The translations under genes were made by a program, and so were the position numbers. DNA of 64,000 nt. Origin: Rhizodiscina lignyota (Eukaryota > Ascomycota > Dothideomycetes > Aulographales > Rhizodiscinaceae). The notes under the pieces were generated by a model. That model worked only from the letters and a program-made list of their open reading frames with translations. It made no database searches and had not been told where the DNA came from. Numbering within the stretch: the stretch's first letter is position 1; every line of letters starts with the position of its first letter. Shown here in pieces: positions 1 to 10,114 of the stretch. The stretch lies in NCBI GenBank assembly GCA_010015805.1, contig ML978132.1, positions 558,001-622,000 of the forward strand, in the 5' to 3' direction.

Positions 1-971
1 GGGTTGTTTCTGTTACGACCGGTTCGATTCGAGCGAAGATTAGAGGAGGGAGGACGATGGCGTGGCTTCGCCATGTAATTATTCACACCCTCCGTCGGGA
101 TAAAGCAGCTAGCTTACTGAACTAATCGTTTGCCAAACATGTGGGCTTAGATTGTGGTTAGATATATATCGTTTAGTTTAATTGGGGCCAGGTGGTACTT
201 ACTAGTGCATATGCTACTATTCTTCCAACCTTCGTCTCCTTTCCAAGCAGCCATATTTCACTCCCGGAGGACAAGAGCAGGAATTTGCTCAGCACTCTTA
301 CTAGTGGTTGGCAGGCTACGAGTACCATAGGGCCGTCTGGAACTATAGTCGGCCGATTGCCTGCTCAGATTTCGTACGCGCTCCGAGGGACTCATGGCAG
401 GAAGTTCCCAGCGCGCTATTCGCATACGTCGTCATCACGGCAAGTCCCATCCATCTTGGGCAGTGTAGGCTCCGCGTAGACGTTACCGTCACGACTGGGC
501 ATACTTTTACACATTCAACGAAGAGGGGCCAGGCATAGCGAGAACGATAGGAGTTGGATTGGGTATTGGGCAACCGGCTCCGGCAAGGCAACATTTCCGG
601 GAGATACATGCACGACTTCGATGCCAGGAGGCTCATTGAACACTGGTGAAGAAGTTATTATGCATATTTTCCCAAGCTAAGGCAATATCGTTGAACGAAA
701 CATGTGTAAGAGAAGCAAAATGCTATGTCACGTCCGGTCAGAACTCGGCATGACTAACTGAACAGAAGATGCTTCTAAAGAGGAAGCCATTTAGAATCAA
801 AAATGAGAATAAACTCAACGTGGTGACTCTCCTTCAACCGCTCTCCACCCTACCCCCACCCATGACTCCAAAGATATGTGGGCTCCGATTAGTGTATCTT
901 TTAGCATTGCTCTATTTCCAATCATCAAAACTTTTTATATGACAAGTCGCTATGCATCGCTATGCATGTAA
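1..971. other. Intergenic, no supported gene
   Basis: Several overlapping open frames of under 100 codons occur around 190-640, but none shows a recognisable domain, a signal peptide or a plausible splice partner. The stretch before 971 is the 3' flank of the aspartate kinase gene. I see no RNA gene or repeat. Confidence 0.5.
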
Positions 972-2757
972 TCATGAATCGAGGAAGGTAAAGAGATTCG
1001 TATGAACGACGTTCAACGCACGGTCGGCGTCACGCTCTTCGATCACACACGAGATGTTGATCTCGCTAGCACCTACTTCGAGTGTCAATTCTGATTCCTG
1101 GGGCCATTGGGAGCTCCCATGATAGTCGAGCTTACCTTGAGATATCATCTCAATATTGATATCATTCTCTCCCAAAACGGAGAAGAATTTTCCCGATATG
1201 CCGACCATATTCTTCAGCTGCTTGCCCACCAAGCTCACAATGGCCATCTCGCCAACCAGGTCAATGGCGCCAAACTTCTTCAAGTCAGTGATAGCGCCAT
1301 GCAGGTCTTGGTCCTGGATTTGGAGTTCCTCCTCGCCACCACCGCTCAGCATTGCCGATTCCGAGTGCAGTGCCATGGAGACATGCACCTCGCTGGAGGA
1401 AATCAGATCCACAGAAAGATGCCACTTATCCAAGATGGAAAAGATGTTCATGAGGAAGCCATGTGCACGGGTGCGCTTGTTACTGTGAACGTTCAGAACA
1501 ACAATGTTGTGCTTGATCGTGACGGCAGTGGGCCTCTTCGGGCGCTGCCCATTGGCTACCAGATTGCTTGCAGAGCGTGTGCGGAAGAGAGGGTTCTTGA
1601 CCACCAACTGATCTTCGGCATCTGGGTAGATGACGGTGCCTTTGATGCGAGGGTTCATAACATTCTTAATCCGGATTGGAATCTTAGCACGGATAACTTG
1701 TTCCATGGTAAAGGGGTGGATAACCTCCGAGCCATAGAATGTCAATTCAGCGGCCTCTGATGGTGTGACAGAATCGAGAAGATGCGCCGTGGCCACCTTG
1801 CGAGGATCGGCAGTGAAAATTCCGTCAACTTCCTTCCAGATCTGAAGCTCCGAAGCACGCAGGCCCACGGCAACAAGAGCGGCACAAAGATCAGTGTACC
1901 CACGTCCAACAGAGGTCAGTAGGCCTCCTGGCACGTTTCCAAAAAATCCAGTGATGACCGGTACTTTGTCGCCGCAGGAGCGCACCACGTCTACAAAGGT
2001 ATCGGCAAGGCGTGTATAGAATTCCTCGTCCAGCCCTCCGTGACCCTCGTATTTGATGACGCTGGCGAGGTCAACATACTGTGCAGGGACTCCATTGTCG
2101 TTGAGCACAGCAGTCATGTACTGACAGCTCAGTTGCTCCCCCTTGCCAACGATCATGTCCTCAGCCCGGTTGCTCACTTCTCCAATGTATTGTGTGGACT
2201 CGAGGATCTTGACGAGGCCCTGACATTCGTTGTTGATGTCCTTCTCGAGCTTTTCAAGGACCTCAGGGGAGCGAATGGTCTTGTGCGCGGTCTCGAGGTG
2301 GTCGATTCGGATTGCTTCGACGATTGAGTCATACTTTCGAGACTTGGCCGTCTCTGCTTCACGGGCAGCGCGCAGAAGACTAATGAATTTTCAGATCAGC
2401 TCTCTGCATCAGGTGGGGATCGTACTCTTATTCGAAGTGCCCGTTGCGTGATGGGGTCGGTACGTACCGGTTGGTGGTGCCCTCAGCTTTTGTCTTGCTG
2501 CTACGAGCAGAACAGACGATGGCAATGCGCTTGTCTGCGAGGCCCGCTCTGCATATCATCAGCAGATTATTCCAATGTCATGTACGCCAGACTTACTGAA
2601 CAATGTCCGCTATATTGAGGGCGAATTTTCCCACACTCGTCCCGCCAAATTTTTGCACCACCCAATTCCCCCCGCCTGGCAGATTTTTCTCCATTGTGTG
2701 GGGTATTGAGTCGGTCTCGCTGTATGTGTGCCCGTTGGCAAATTCAGAGGAGCCCAT
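972..2757 (-). CDS. HOM3: Aspartate kinase (aspartokinase)
   Basis: Catalyses ATP-dependent phosphorylation of aspartate, the first step towards threonine, methionine and isoleucine, in the cytosol. Predicted exons on the minus strand are 2757-2597, 2548-2468 and 2379-972, giving 549 residues; the yeast enzyme has 527. The start at 2757 gives MGSSEFANG, and the signature KFGGTSVGK follows near residue 20. Exon 2 carries the conserved IVCSARS and KAEGTTNR block. The middle matches the kinase domain (KGEQLS, VTGFFG, GRGYTD). The last ~150 residues form two ACT-type regions (for example IVSLVGKQL and the NIEMISQGK strand), the usual site of threonine feedback. Introns have GTAAGT and GTACGT donors. 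It is divergent from ADE13 and has a TGACTCA element 129 bp upstream. Identity is firm; exact exon ends are predicted. Confidence 0.95.
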
Positions 2758-3215
2758 TGTCACAACAACTTGTACAATGCTGCTCGCGTAGTGTGGTGTG
2801 TGAAGTGTAAGGAATGGTTTATGGCAGCTTCGGCCCTGATGGCTCGAAAGAGGCACCGACGATGACTGGCGAGCTGCCCAGATCCTGACTCATGTCGGCC
2901 GCAGTCCCGCTCCTGCGACGCCCCGATCTCTGAATCGTAAAATCTTTTCGCTGCTTCCGATTTTATATCGCAGACAGGCTTTTCTGATTCTCAATTAGTA
3001 CTTTCATCTTTACGACGAAAGATCACTCAATTGACTGAAGGTCTCGAATAGCAGGCTCTTGATTACGAGACGCTGCCTGATAAATATTTCTGGCTCAAAA
3101 GCATCCTGCCGGGCTACCGTTTACCTTTTCAAGCTACTCCTCCCTTTGCATACAAAGGCCCTTGACTTGTTCTCGTTTACCTCTCGTAAGGCTAGTCAGC
3201 ATCGCCGACCTGAAA
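2758..3215. promoter_or_regulatory. Shared divergent promoter HOM3/ADE13
   Basis: This 458-bp gap separates two divergently transcribed start codons. It contains the TGACTCA element listed separately and pyrimidine-rich tracts towards ADE13. No open frame of note lies inside. Confidence 0.6.
2886..2892 (+). promoter_or_regulatory. Gcn4/CpcA-type binding site TGACTCA
   Basis: Perfect 7-bp TGACTCA, 129 bp upstream of the HOM3 start codon and 324 bp upstream of ADE13. In fungi this is the consensus for the general amino-acid control activator (Gcn4 in yeast, CpcA/CPC1 in moulds), and HOM3 is a classical target in yeast. A 7-mer can occur by chance, but the position in a biosynthetic promoter and a second perfect site upstream of LYS9 support it. 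Confidence 0.6.
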
Positions 3216-5015
3216 ATGGCTGACAACGACACCTACGTGACGCCTCTTTCAACGAGGTACACCTCTCCTGAGATGAAAAAGGTGGCAAAATCTTGATTAC
3301 ATACCCTCCCAGCATCATCTGATTCTCTTCTCAGATCTTCTCAGCCCGCCATAGATTCAGTACTTGTGAGTTATCATTAACGCAATGAAGGAACTCACCT
3401 GCTAATTCTCTCTTAGGGCGGCAACTCTGGATATGGCTGGCCGAAAGCGAGAAAGAGCTGGGACTGGACGGCATCACCGATGAAGTCAGTATCCATGTTC
3501 CGGGTATTCTCCGCACTCCGGAGGTTCGGAGTTCTGACATGGTGCTTTATGACAGGCGATCGAGCAGATGAAGGCACATCAGGTGATCCAGGATGATGAG
3601 TTCAGAATTGCTCAAGAGGAGGAGAAGCGGAGGCGCCACGATGTCATGGTAAATACACCATATCCGTCCCCAAATTCCAAATGTTCATTTCTGCCAGGCG
3701 CATGTTCATACGTTTGGGGTTGCAAGCCCGGCAGCCGCGGGTATCATCCATCTCGGAGCCAGTAAGCCATCTCACGAGCAATAGCGGCGCGAAAGAGCAG
3801 TGACAGCTGATGTTCCAAAGCCTCCTGTTTCGTGACAGATAACGGCGACCTGATGCACCTTCGTGATGGGCTGAATCTCCTCATACCAAAGCTTGCGATG
3901 GTGATCAAGCAGCTCAGCGACTTCAGCATGAAATACAAGGACCTCCCTTGCTTGGGCTATACTCATTATCAACCTGCACAACCAGTCACAGTAGGCAAAA
4001 GGGCGTCTCTCTGGGTTCAGAGTCTTCTCCGTGATTTGCGGAACTTTGAGCGGGCGTTGGCAGACCTGCTCGGCGAATTCAGGGGATGCAAAGGTTCATT
4101 CTACCATCCCGATACTGAATTGATTCATAATTATTTATACAAACAGGCACCACGGGCACCCAAGCTTCCTTTCTCCAGCTGTTCAAGGGCGACCATAACA
4201 AAGTCGAACAGCTCGATGAGCTGGTCTGCAAGAAGGCCGGATTCGACGCCCCCGTTCCCGTGTCAAATCAAACGTATGACCGCAAGATTGACGTCGACGT
4301 TCTGAATGCCCTCGGCTCGTTCGGTGCGACGTGCATGAAGATTGGCTCTGATATTCGGCATCTGGCACACCGGAAAGAAGTTGAGGAGCCGTTCGAGAAG
4401 GACCAGATCGGATCATCGGCGATGGCGTATAAGCGCAACCCGATGCGAAGCGAGCGGCTATGCTCTCTCGGCCGTGAACTGATGAGCTTCCCGACTCCGG
4501 CAATGAACACTTTTGCCACTCAGTGGCTCGAGCGCACTTTGGATGACTCTGCGGGAAGGCGCATCTATCTTCCTGAGGCATATTTGACGGCGGATGCCTG
4601 CCTGATAATACTCCTGAACGTGACAAACGGCCTTGCAGTCTATCCGGCCGTGATTCAGCGCAATCTAAACGACGAGTTGCCTTTCATGGCAACCGAGAAC
4701 ATCATAATGGCACTCTCGGCCAAAGGCGTGAGCAGACAAGAGGCACACGAGGAGATACGAGTTCTGTCTCATCAAGCTGCTGCAGTGGTCAAGCAGGAAG
4801 GCAAGGACAACGACCTCATTGAACGTATCAGGCAGACTCCCTTCTTTGATCCTATAATCCCCGAACTGGAGAAGCTTCTGGATCCGAAGACGTTCATCGG
4901 AAGGGCGCCAGAGCAGGTAGATCGGTTCGTGAACGGAGCGGTAGAGTCGGCGCTTAAAAAGTATAAGAATGCTGGGGTGTTTGAGGGATCTAAGGGGGCT
5001 GATTTGAACGTGTAA
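3216..5015 (+). CDS. ADE13: Adenylosuccinate lyase
   Basis: Cleaves SAICAR and adenylosuccinate in purine biosynthesis, releasing fumarate; a cytosolic homotetramer of the fumarase/aspartase superfamily. Seven predicted exons: 3216-3281, 3335-3365, 3417-3484, 3556-3648, 3698-3761, 3821-4093 and 4147-5015, giving 487 residues against 482 in yeast. The start [10 protein letters not shown], the early [14 protein letters not shown] block, the HLGATSCFVTDN block with a catalytic-type His, the [16 protein letters not shown] block and the superfamily signature [11 protein letters not shown] are all present in order. All introns are 49-71 nt with consensus ends. It shares its promoter region with HOM3. 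Identity is firm; the small exons near the 5' end are inferred by frame and homology. Confidence 0.96.
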
Positions 5016-5400
5016 AAGCTGGAGACTAGTGAACCGATTCGAACCATGACTCATTCTACGCGTCTCTACATGTATCAAAGGAAATTACAAGCGTTGTATG
5101 ACTGAGAAGCATCTGCCTTACAGCAAAAGTCTAACCGGCACCTGCCGAAGCTACTGGTGTTACTATGCTGTGATCGTGACGTGGCCACAGGTCTAAGCAA
5201 CACTACAACTTCACGTCCACACCGTTATTTGGCTGCTGCGGTCCGCCGTAGTCTTGGCATTTCTGAGTATATATCACTTCGAGGTTTCTCCATCTTTCCT
5301 TCTCTCTCCCCAGTAGGCAAAGGTAGGTCCAAGCCCATGGCATGTGCTCCCCTCCCCTTTGCAAGACCATGGCGCCCATACTGACTGGGTGCAACCCTTT

Positions 5401-5754
5401 GAGGTATACCTCGCACCCAACACCCACGGTTGTCTTCCTGAGCCGTTGTGTCCCGCCTCGCGCCCCACCCTTGTGCACCGCCATCGCCTGGCGGACAGGC
5501 AGACATAAAAAGGAGTTTTTTTGGAACCTCATCAACATCCCTTCAAAGGGATACACAATTTTTGGAAACCCCCCCAGTCCCAAAAGGGACACAACCTTAT
5601 TTCGCCATCTCAACTTCGCCGTTGGGCTTCCCCCTGGCACGGGGAACACCTTTTTTTTTTTTTTCATTGACGCATCTGCCTTGAGCGGATTGTTGACGAA
5701 GAAACACTTTTTTTTCATTGACGCATCTGCCTTGAGCAGATTGTTGACGAAGAA
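5401..5754 (+). other. Array of short stem-loops with T/A runs
   Basis: A row of short inverted repeats can be read directly: palindrome GAGGTATACCTC at 5401-5412; CCGCCA/TGGCGG arms at 5478-5483 and 5489-5494; ATCCCTT/AAGGGAT at 5537-5543 and 5546-5552; GTCCC/GGGAC at 5577-5581 and 5586-5590; TTCCCC/GGGGAA at 5628-5633 and 5641-5646; then ATCTGC stems at 5674-5690 and 5725-5741. Several are followed by runs of T or A, the longest about 14 T after 5650. No protein function is visible. It could be a structured non-coding RNA, a cluster of small hairpin elements, or organelle-like DNA in the nucleus; I cannot choose from sequence alone. Confidence 0.5.
5661..5754 (+). repeat. 43-bp direct repeat, two copies
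   Basis: Copy 1 is 5661-5703 and copy 2 is 5712-5754, offset by 51 bp. They differ at one base (CGGAT against CAGAT). Each copy holds a stem made by ATCTGC and its partner GCAGAT or GCGGAT; the single difference turns an A-U pair into a G-U pair in RNA, so pairing survives. Both copies are preceded by a T run. Confidence 0.85.
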
Positions 5755-6104
5755 TGAAGAGGATCTCTTTGCTTGCTTTCTTACCTGACTTTGTCTGTCC
5801 ATCTCTTTGTATTACGCGTGGACATGTGTGAAGGCTTGTAGTGAGATGAGAGAATAGATACAGCGCGTCCCATGCTTGAAGGTGTTTTAGAGTAGTGGCA
5901 TACGTATACAGGTCTGCCATAGTACAGAAACAAATGCATATAGAAAATCAAAATAACGTAGAGAAGAGTCGCCAATGTGGATATCATTAATCGAGCAGTC
6001 ATTAGATTTTCAGTGTGAGTTTCCGCAGGTTGGGTCTCGCCTCATTGGCCACGCATGAGAGAGCGCGAATTTGACACGTTCAAAACATTCTGTGAGGCTG
6101 CCCT

Positions 6105-6902
6105 TCAAGGCCGCGCTGTCGAGCTCTCCCAAGCACCTCTAAATACCTTGACCAACTTCTCACTCTCCCCTTCATCACGTATTCTCTGCATTAGAAATCC
6201 CTTCAGGTCGCCCCAGAACTCTTCGGCCTTGAGCACCTCCACACCACTCGCTCCTTGTGCTACCGGCGCCGCGGGTGCAGTTGAATCAATATCCATCTTG
6301 TCCTTCTCCGAAACAGGCGACGTTACCGCTGCCGCCCCGGGCATAAGCATCACACTGAACTCTACCACAATCTCCTTTGCTAGATCTTTCTCGCTCGTCC
6401 CCTCAGCCCCGCCTCCCTCGGCTAGTACGTCTGCTAAGCTCTTGCTATCTGGTACAGGCTTCCTCGAGCGCAGAATCTTGATTTTGGACGTGTCTAGTCC
6501 TCCGGCTTGGGTGGCATATGCGGTCTTGAGGTCATAGACACTGGTTGTAGGCGCTTGGGAGGGGAGTGTGATGGTTGGGTTGCCAGCTTTCATGGGCTTG
6601 AGAGTTACGGTAAGGCCGCCTGATGGTGCTGTGGCATCTGTCGTTGCGGATTGAGCATCTGTGGCGGGTTCGGTACGCCTTCGTTTTGCATTGGGGAGGC
6701 GAGGAAGGATGTACTGGGGCTATATTCAGTGTCTATTGCTATATTGCTAGAATTGGAGAGCAGTCGAATGCATATACGAAATGGCACATACGGCTGATTG
6801 GGCGGGATACGTCTTTGCGTCAACGACATTGTCGCTGGATATCTTGACTGGCTTCGCATCGAGCGCAGTGAGGAATTGTTTCGCGAACGACAGTTCAGTC
6901 AT
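6105..6902 (-). CDS. GET5: GET complex ubiquitin-like protein Get5/Mdy2
   Basis: Get5 bridges Get4 and the co-chaperone Sgt2 in delivery of tail-anchored proteins to the ER. Two predicted exons on the minus strand, 6902-6792 and 6713-6105, give 239 residues (yeast 212). The N-terminal FAKQFLTALDAKPVK segment is the Get4-binding helix type. A ubiquitin-like domain starts with LTVTLKP (about residue 75), continues through VYDLKTAYA and ends near KILRSRKPV, followed by an acidic Ala/Pro linker. The C-terminal EEFWGDLKGFL block fits the homodimerisation domain. The start at 6902 gives MTELSF; upstream in-frame codons are not family-like. It is divergent from SER3. Confidence is good for family, moderate for the splice acceptor. 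Confidence 0.85.
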
Positions 6903-7384
6903 CTTGGCCTCGGATCGAATTAATATGTCGGTCGCGATGGGTTGACGTCGGAATATGTGGAGTAGACTAGGGCTGAAGTCGGCGAGTCCCTCGGCGTTGT
7001 TCCTGCAGCGCAATGTGACGTGATCTTTCCGCGTCAGATGCGCCGGTCGAGAATTTTGTGAGCAAGAGTCATCAACCTAAGTTCGTTCCTATTTATTCCA
7101 TTGCTATAGTCCTGCTTCACGAATTTTTAATAAATCGTGTTCACAGTGCGTGTTCTCCGTTATTGCCGTTTCTCGGTGGAGTCATCCCACTCCAATTAGG
7201 AAAGCCTACTCCGTCATTTTAGTATTGAATTAGAAACCGACGACTTTGTCCTAAGAATATATAAATTTCCGACTATCGTCTTCAAGTTGAGAAGACCAGA
7301 CTACAAGCTTCCACCAGTTGGAGTTGCTCTCAATCACCACCTCCATATCTCTCAGTCTTTCCAACCCCTCCAAAGCCCGCCACG
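6903..7384. promoter_or_regulatory. Shared divergent promoter GET5/SER3
   Basis: This 482-bp gap separates two divergent genes. A TATA-like TATATAAA lies at 7258-7265, about 120 bp upstream of the SER3 start. Two near-matches to the CpcA element, AGAGTCA and GGAGTCA on the plus strand, occur upstream of it but neither is perfect. No other structure is seen. Confidence 0.5.
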
Positions 7385-8914
7385 ATGAACGGCGATCCAA
7401 CAGACGCACAAGATATCATACCGCGCGTAGACAAGCTCGCACGTTCAGTCTCAAACAGCTGGAACAGTCTCTCGACCTCTCCTTCCCTTGCATTCCATCC
7501 TCCACAGCTCCGCCGACCCTCGACCGTCACGAAGCCGCTCAAGCCATTCGAAACCAAGAACATCAAAGTGCTTCTGCTGGAAAATGTCAACAAGACAGGA
7601 CAAGATCTGCTCCGGGAGCAAGGGTATATTGTAGAAGCTCTGAAGACTTCACTGCCAGAAGATCAATTGATTGAGAAGATACGGTACGAGTTTCCTCCAT
7701 TCCATTGTGAGGCGGCTGAAATACCAAAACTAATGCAATCATCCTTGATGTAGAGACGTCCATGTAGTCGGTATTCGCTCAAAGACCAGACTCACTGCCA
7801 AAGTCCTCCGCGAGGCAAGAAATCTCATAGTCATTGGAGCATTCTGCATTGGCACCAACCAAGTCGACCTTGAGTTTGCAGCAGAAAACGGCATCACGGT
7901 CTTCAATTCGCCCTTCTCCAACTCTCGCTCGGTTGCAGAGCTCACTATCGCCGAGATAATCATGCTCTCCCGCCAAGCCGGCGATCGCTCAAACGAACTA
8001 CATAATGGGACGTGGAATAAAGTTTCAGCTGGGTGCTGGGAAGTTAGAGGGAAGACGCTGGGTATCATTGGTTATGGACACATTGGCAGCCAATTGAGTG
8101 TGTTGGCTGAGACAATGGGAATGGGTGTCGTGTATTACGATGTCCTGACTATGATGGCCATGGGCACTGCTAGGCAGCTTCCCAGCCTGGAAAAGGTTCT
8201 CGCCGAGGCGGACTTTATTACACTGCATGTGCCTGAGCTGCCAGAGACGAAGAACATGATCGGTGAGAAGCAGTTCTCACAAATGAAAGATGGCAGCTAC
8301 CTCATCAACAACAGCCGTGGAACCGTTGTGGATATCCCGTCATTAATTAATGCTTCAAGAAGCGGAAAGCTCGCGGGTGCTGCGCTTGATGTGTATCCGA
8401 ACGAGCCTGGTGGCAATGGCGACTATTTCAATAATGATCTGAATACCTGGACAACTGACCTCCGCAGCCTGAAGAACATTATCCTTACACCGCACATCGG
8501 CGGCAGCACTGAGGAAGCGCAATCAGCCATCGGCGCGGAAGTCGGCCATGCACTCGTCTCATACGTCAACGAAGGCTCCACGACTGGCGCCGTCAACATG
8601 CCAGAAGTCAGTGTGCGAACTACAGAGCCGAACCTTGCACGCGTGCTGTTCATTCATCAGAACGTACCTGGCGTGCTGAGGAAGGTGAACACCATTCTGG
8701 CGGACTACAACATTGAGCGACAGAAGAGTGAGAGCAGAGGGAAGGTCGCATATTTGATGCTGGAAGTTAGTGGAGCTGGGGAGCAGGAGATTGCTACGCT
8801 ATACAAGGAGTTGGAGAGCGTGCAAGGTGAGCATTTTCATGCAGTTCATGATCATCTAAACTGTCTAGCTGACTTGACCTCGTAGCATGCATTCGCACGC
8901 GTGTGCTCTATTAG
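7385..8914 (+). CDS. SER3: D-3-phosphoglycerate dehydrogenase
   Basis: Oxidises 3-phosphoglycerate with NAD as the first committed step of serine synthesis, in the cytosol. Three predicted exons, 7385-7683, 7754-8826 and 8886-8914, give 466 residues; yeast Ser3 has 469. The NAD-binding motif GYGHIGSQ is near residue 205. The catalytic region includes NSRGTVVDI and the TPHIGGSTEEAQ histidine block. The C-terminal ACT domain contains HQNVPGVLRKVN. The tiny last exon supplies the family-typical end TRVLY and is the reason for extending beyond the stop at 8885 seen in the unspliced frame. The N-terminus of about 55 residues before KVLLLENVN is Ser/Pro-rich, as in other fungal copies. Confidence 0.95.
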
Positions 8915-9600
8915 ATGAGAAGTCTCACAACGAATTTGCATTACCTGGAGTATAGAAGGATGAGAATCAACTTGGATGGACTTGCCATAGCATTCAACAT
9001 GGCGTTTCTGATCACACACAAAAAGGGGTCTTTTGGTGGCGCAGGCGGAACGGCTTTCCGTGAAGGTGTGCGAGTACATCAGGTATAGAATTCCCAAGAA
9101 ACACATATCGCAAGAAGAGTCGATACCTCAAGATTTTCATTATAGATCAGTGGAGGCCACTTGCGCAGTCCGCGGAGTGACTATTACCGTTTTAGGAATA
9201 GCGAGATTTTCGTCTTTGGTGAGCTTTCGAGCTGGCCAATACTATAGAGGCCGGCGTTCGAGCACCGCCATCACAGCCTCAAGGCTCATTCCGCAAGGGG
9301 GCCGAACACTCTAAAGAAATAGGATATCACCGCCACAATCCTACACGAAGCCTCCATTTGCAGAGATATCGTCCCAATCTCCAAATTCTCTCACGCCGCC
9401 ATGGAAGGGGCGTCACATCGAGAGAGCACCATAGTCGCAAGTATAATTACTTTCCTTCTCCCACGGTCCTCGTGCAATTCAAACAGTTGATCTACAAATT
9501 TTCTCGCCTTCTATCAATTTCGTTGCTTTCATCTTCGCCAATACTTCAAGTCGCCATATTACAGTCAACCCGTAGTTCACTCGATCTCCAAAACCACAAA
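8915..9600. other. Intergenic, carries a 29-bp motif repeated elsewhere
   Basis: This 686-bp gap precedes the small secreted protein. At 9032-9060 lies a 29-bp sequence that recurs with three changes at 16652-16680. Open frames here lack family features. The 9310-9600 part is likely 5' flank or leader of the next gene. Confidence 0.45.
9032..9060 (+). repeat. Dispersed 29-bp motif, copy 1
   Basis: Begins TTTGGTGGCGCAG and ends GGCTTTCCG. It matches 16652-16680 at 26 of 29 positions. Both copies lie about 120-130 bp after a stop codon (SER3 and the acyl-CoA ligase) in the same orientation as the gene. Function unknown. Confidence 0.6.
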
Positions 9601-10023
9601 ATGATATCCACAATAACCGGGTCGCAAATGCCCATTTGCCTACCTAGCACCCTCTCCACTCTCCCAGACAGGATAGGCTCAGCCTGCGGCATCGCCGTTC
9701 AGGCATTCGAGGGCGTAGCCTCCAACTCCAGCGCCGCATTGCACTCCTGCTGTCACGGTGCGCCAGTCGTTCAGTTCGACAGTGGCTGCGGGCTCTACTG
9801 CGAAGCGAAGAATCAGACCACAGACCAATTGAAGGATTGCCTGATGCAGAATTTTAGCCCGCTGCAAGGGATCTCTGGGCCGATTGTTTGCACCTTGAAG
9901 AACGCGACGTCAACGCCGACGCCTGGCGCTGCCGTGGCTTTGAGAGGGGAGGGCGTTTCGAAAGGCGCGGTGATTGCGGCGGCGGTCGTTGGAATCAGCT
10001 TTCTTGCTGGTCTAGCGATATAG
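9601..10023 (+). CDS. Small cysteine-rich, probably surface-anchored protein
   Basis: Single exon, 140 residues. I do not recognise a named family. Visible features are eight cysteines in the first two thirds (including HSCCHG and CGLYC), three N-glycosylation-type sites (NSS, NQT, NAT), and a strongly hydrophobic C-terminus (VIAAAVVGISFLAGLAI) that ends at the stop. That end fits a GPI-anchor signal or a single membrane segment. The N-terminus is not a classical signal peptide, so either the start is wrong or export is unusual. Similar small Cys-rich proteins of unknown role are common in plant-associated Dothideomycetes. Confidence 0.65.
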   Translation: MISTITGSQMPICLPSTLSTLPDRIGSACGIAVQAFEGVASNSSAALHSCCHGAPVVQFDSGCGLYCEAKNQTTDQLKDCLMQNFSPLQGISGPIVCTLKNATSTPTPGAAVALRGEGVSKGAVIAAAVVGISFLAGLAI

Positions 10024-10114
10024 GATTGTTGTATTAAAGGTTGAAGACGATGCTGGCCTCGAAATTGTACATGCTTTAGAGATACCAGATTTAATCGTAA
10101 TACTTAAAGACATC

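Larger units (their letters stand above)
5016..6104. other. Intergenic between ADE13 and GET5, with structured repeats
   Basis: This 1.1-kb gap lies between two convergent gene ends. An antisense open frame of 199 codons (5203-5802) covers part of it, but its protein is low-complexity, partly repeated and matches no family I know, so it is not called. The notable content is the stem-loop array and the 43-bp direct repeat listed separately. The 5760-6104 part shows nothing. Confidence 0.5.

Noticed and set aside
1107-1760. 217-codon frame opposite HOM3
   Set aside because: It is an antisense shadow of the conserved kinase exon, with no family of its own.
5203-5802. 199-codon antisense frame with a repeated FFVNN..KADASMKK segment
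   Set aside because: The repeat comes from the 43-bp DNA repeat and poly-A tracts; composition is low-complexity and no family or splice partner is seen.
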